A DNA stretch of 64,000 nt, taken from contig NZ_CP108518.1 in assembly GCF_035989885.1 (NCBI RefSeq), positions 2,980,501 to 3,044,500 of the forward strand, read 5' to 3'. The stretch is from Streptomyces sp. NBC_01232 (GTDB lineage Bacteria > Actinomycetota > Actinomycetes > Streptomycetales > Streptomycetaceae). Positions 62,707 through 64,000 of the stretch are shown here, in pieces; the stretch's first letter is position 1, and each line of letters starts with the position of its first letter. A model generated the notes under the pieces. It saw only the letters and a program-made list of their open reading frames with translations, ran no database searches and was not told the origin of the DNA. A program made the position numbers and the translations under genes.

Positions 62707-63750
62707 ATGCCGACCTGCCCGAACGGGCACCAGTCCGCGTCCGACGACTGGTGCGAGGTCTGCGGCCATCGCATGGCTGCCTCGGAGGGCCCGCCCCCGG
62801 TGCCCTCCTACGGCTACGGCTTCCCCCCGACCGCCGGTGAACCGACCGCCCAGGCCGAGCTCTGCCCGCAGTGCCGGACCCCTCGCGAGGCGATGGCTCC
62901 GTTCTGCGAGGAGTGCCGCTACAACTACCTCACGCGTTCGGCGACTTCGTACACGCCGCCCCCGCAGACCCCGGACCCGGGGCCCCAGGCGACGGGCGTC
63001 GGCGGCATCGGTGGCGGCGGCCGCGGAACGCCCCCGCCGCCCGTACCCGCTCCCGGGAGCTACTCCCAGGACCACTTCGAGTACCAGGGCTCACGGCCGT
63101 CCCGGGTCAACCGCCCGGCCGAGCCGCTCCAGCGCGAGGACGACTGGCTGCTGCCGCCGCCGGCGCACGAGTCGCCGCTGGAGTACCAGCAGGCCCCGCA
63201 GCCCCAGTACCAGCAGCAGCCCCCGCCGCCGCCCCAGCAGCGGGAGTACCAGCAGGAGTACCAGCAGCAGGGACCGCCGCCCCAGCAGCAGTACCAGCAG
63301 CAGCCCCCGCCGCAGCAGCACCAGCCCTTCCCGCCCCAGGGCGGCGGTGCCTGGAACGCGACGATCGGCCCGGACCGCTCGTACTTCATGGCGATGATGC
63401 AGCGCAGCGGTCCCGAGGCCGCCGGGCTCAACCTGCCCGCGTACTCCCCGGAGCAGCACCTCCCGCTGTCCGGCGGCCAGATCACCATCGGCCGCCGCCG
63501 CGCCTCCACGGGCGAGTCCCCGGACATCGACCTGTCGGTGCCCCCGGAGGACCCGGGCGTCTCCCACCAGCACGCGGTGCTCGTCCAGCAGCCCGACCTC
63601 AGCTGGGCGGTGGTGGACCAGAACTCCACCAACGGCACCACGATCAACGGCGGCGAGGAACCGATCCAGCCCTACGTCCCGGTCCCCCTCTCCGACGGCG
63701 ACCGCGTCCACGTGGGCGCCTGGACCACGATCACCATCCGCCGCGGCTGA
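62707..63750 (+). CDS. FHA-domain protein with two zinc ribbons and Gln-rich linker
   Basis: A 347-residue protein starting at ATG 62707 (AGGGGGA about 9 nt upstream; ATG 62674 also in frame). Order: zinc ribbon 1 (CPNGHQSASDDWCEVCGHRM), ribbon 2 (CPQCRTPREAMAPFCEECRY), a low-complexity linker of YQQ and PPPQQ repeats (about 160-215), and a C-terminal FHA domain (from about 259) with the phosphothreonine-binding motifs IGRRR, SHQHAV and NSTNGTTIN. FHA domains bind phosphothreonine peptides, so it may read out the kinase. It lacks the GarA-type N-terminal TTS acceptor motif. Confidence 0.88.
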   Translation: MPTCPNGHQSASDDWCEVCGHRMAASEGPPPVPSYGYGFPPTAGEPTAQAELCPQCRTPREAMAPFCEECRYNYLTRSATSYTPPPQTPDPGPQATGVGGIGGGGRGTPPPPVPAPGSYSQDHFEYQGSRPSRVNRPAEPLQREDDWLLPPPAHESPLEYQQAPQPQYQQQPPPPPQQREYQQEYQQQGPPPQQQYQQQPPPQQHQPFPPQGGGAWNATIGPDRSYFMAMMQRSGPEAAGLNLPAYSPEQHLPLSGGQITIGRRRASTGESPDIDLSVPPEDPGVSHQHAVLVQQPDLSWAVVDQNSTNGTTINGGEEPIQPYVPVPLSDGDRVHVGAWTTITIRRG

Positions 63751-63764
63751 CCGGCTGATTCGGT

Positions 63765-64000
63765 TCAGCCCTGCCCCAGGGGCCATACGTACGGCCCCTG
63801 GGGATCGTCCAGCCAGGACCACTGGCCGGACGCGCTGACCGAGACGCCGAAGCGTTCGCGGGCCGGGCGGCCCTCGCGGCGCCAGAGGTCCAGGGCCTCG
63901 CGGGGGTGCAGGACGCCCGCGGTCAGTACGAGCATGAACTGGAAGCGCTCGTTCTCCACCAGCTCGTACGGGAGGCCGTACTCCGCACCGGCCGGATCGG
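63765..64000 (-). CDS. C-terminal part of an unknown protein, cut by the window edge
   Basis: Reading from the window edge to the stop at 63765, about 78 residues are visible: EYGLPYELVENERFQFMLVL, HPREALDLWRREGRPARERF, then GVSVSASGQWSWLDDPQGPY and VWPLGQG. The composition is protein-like and consistent with GC-rich coding. I recognise no family. It is convergent with the FHA gene, with only 14 bp between the stops, and seems not to belong to the PknG operon. Its 5' part is outside the window. Confidence 0.6.
   Translation of the reverse strand, partial: DPAGAEYGLPYELVENERFQFMLVLTAGVLHPREALDLWRREGRPARERFGVSVSASGQWSWLDDPQGPYVWPLGQG

Overview
The window is high-GC actinobacterial chromosome, almost certainly Streptomyces. 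Supporting signs are the third-position G/C bias in every real gene, frequent GTG starts, a mycothiol-type DsbA reductase, a Nur-box-controlled iron superoxide dismutase, a CsnR-type chitosan-oligosaccharide operon and a PknG/GlnX/GlnH locus. The gene order resembles, from memory, the S. coelicolor region that runs from sodF to the csn operon; no alignment was run.

Left edge (1-4100) is accessory DNA. It holds a piece of an RepSA-type rolling-circle Rep gene (truncated by the window edge), an AraC-type regulator, a very long hairpin, the 3' half of tRNA-Gly(UCC) acting as an att-like scar, a lipoprotein gene, a frameshifted amidase pseudogene and a small membrane protein. This reads as the decayed end of an integrative plasmid (AICE).

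Centre-left (4200-18100) is ordinary metabolism and transport: a small HD-domain protein coupled to a PLP decarboxylase, a DUF4232 lipoprotein, an orphan ABC ATPase, a SpoIIE/PP2C phosphatase, an Eis-type acetyltransferase, a Nei/Fpg glycosylase, RpiB, three closely similar amino-acid permeases, BioY and an SDR oxidoreductase.

Centre (18200-38300): sodF with a Nur box, a mycothiol-dependent reductase, two pepN paralogues, an AbiEi/endonuclease-like protein, a PPOX/CGNR divergent pair with a clear operator, a large secreted subtilase, asd, a DUF1203 protein, two EamA exporters plus a LysR regulator, and an MFS/MarR divergent pair with a perfect 18-bp inverted-repeat operator.

Right (38400-52800) is carbohydrate metabolism: malQ, a secreted GH84-type hexosaminidase with an altered catalytic pair, an HNH nuclease, an MscS channel, and the csnR-csnEFGHK operon (ROK repressor, ABC importer, GH4 enzyme, sugar kinase).

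Far right (53000-63750) is the most interesting block: seven tightly packed genes encoding a GlnX-like membrane sensor, a GlnH-like binding protein, an unknown helical protein, a PknG-like kinase, a PP2C phosphatase, a VWA protein and an FHA protein. The kinase, phosphatase and FHA proteins each carry two zinc ribbons. Together they look like a complete amino-acid-sensing kinase/phosphatase/phospho-reader pathway in one operon.
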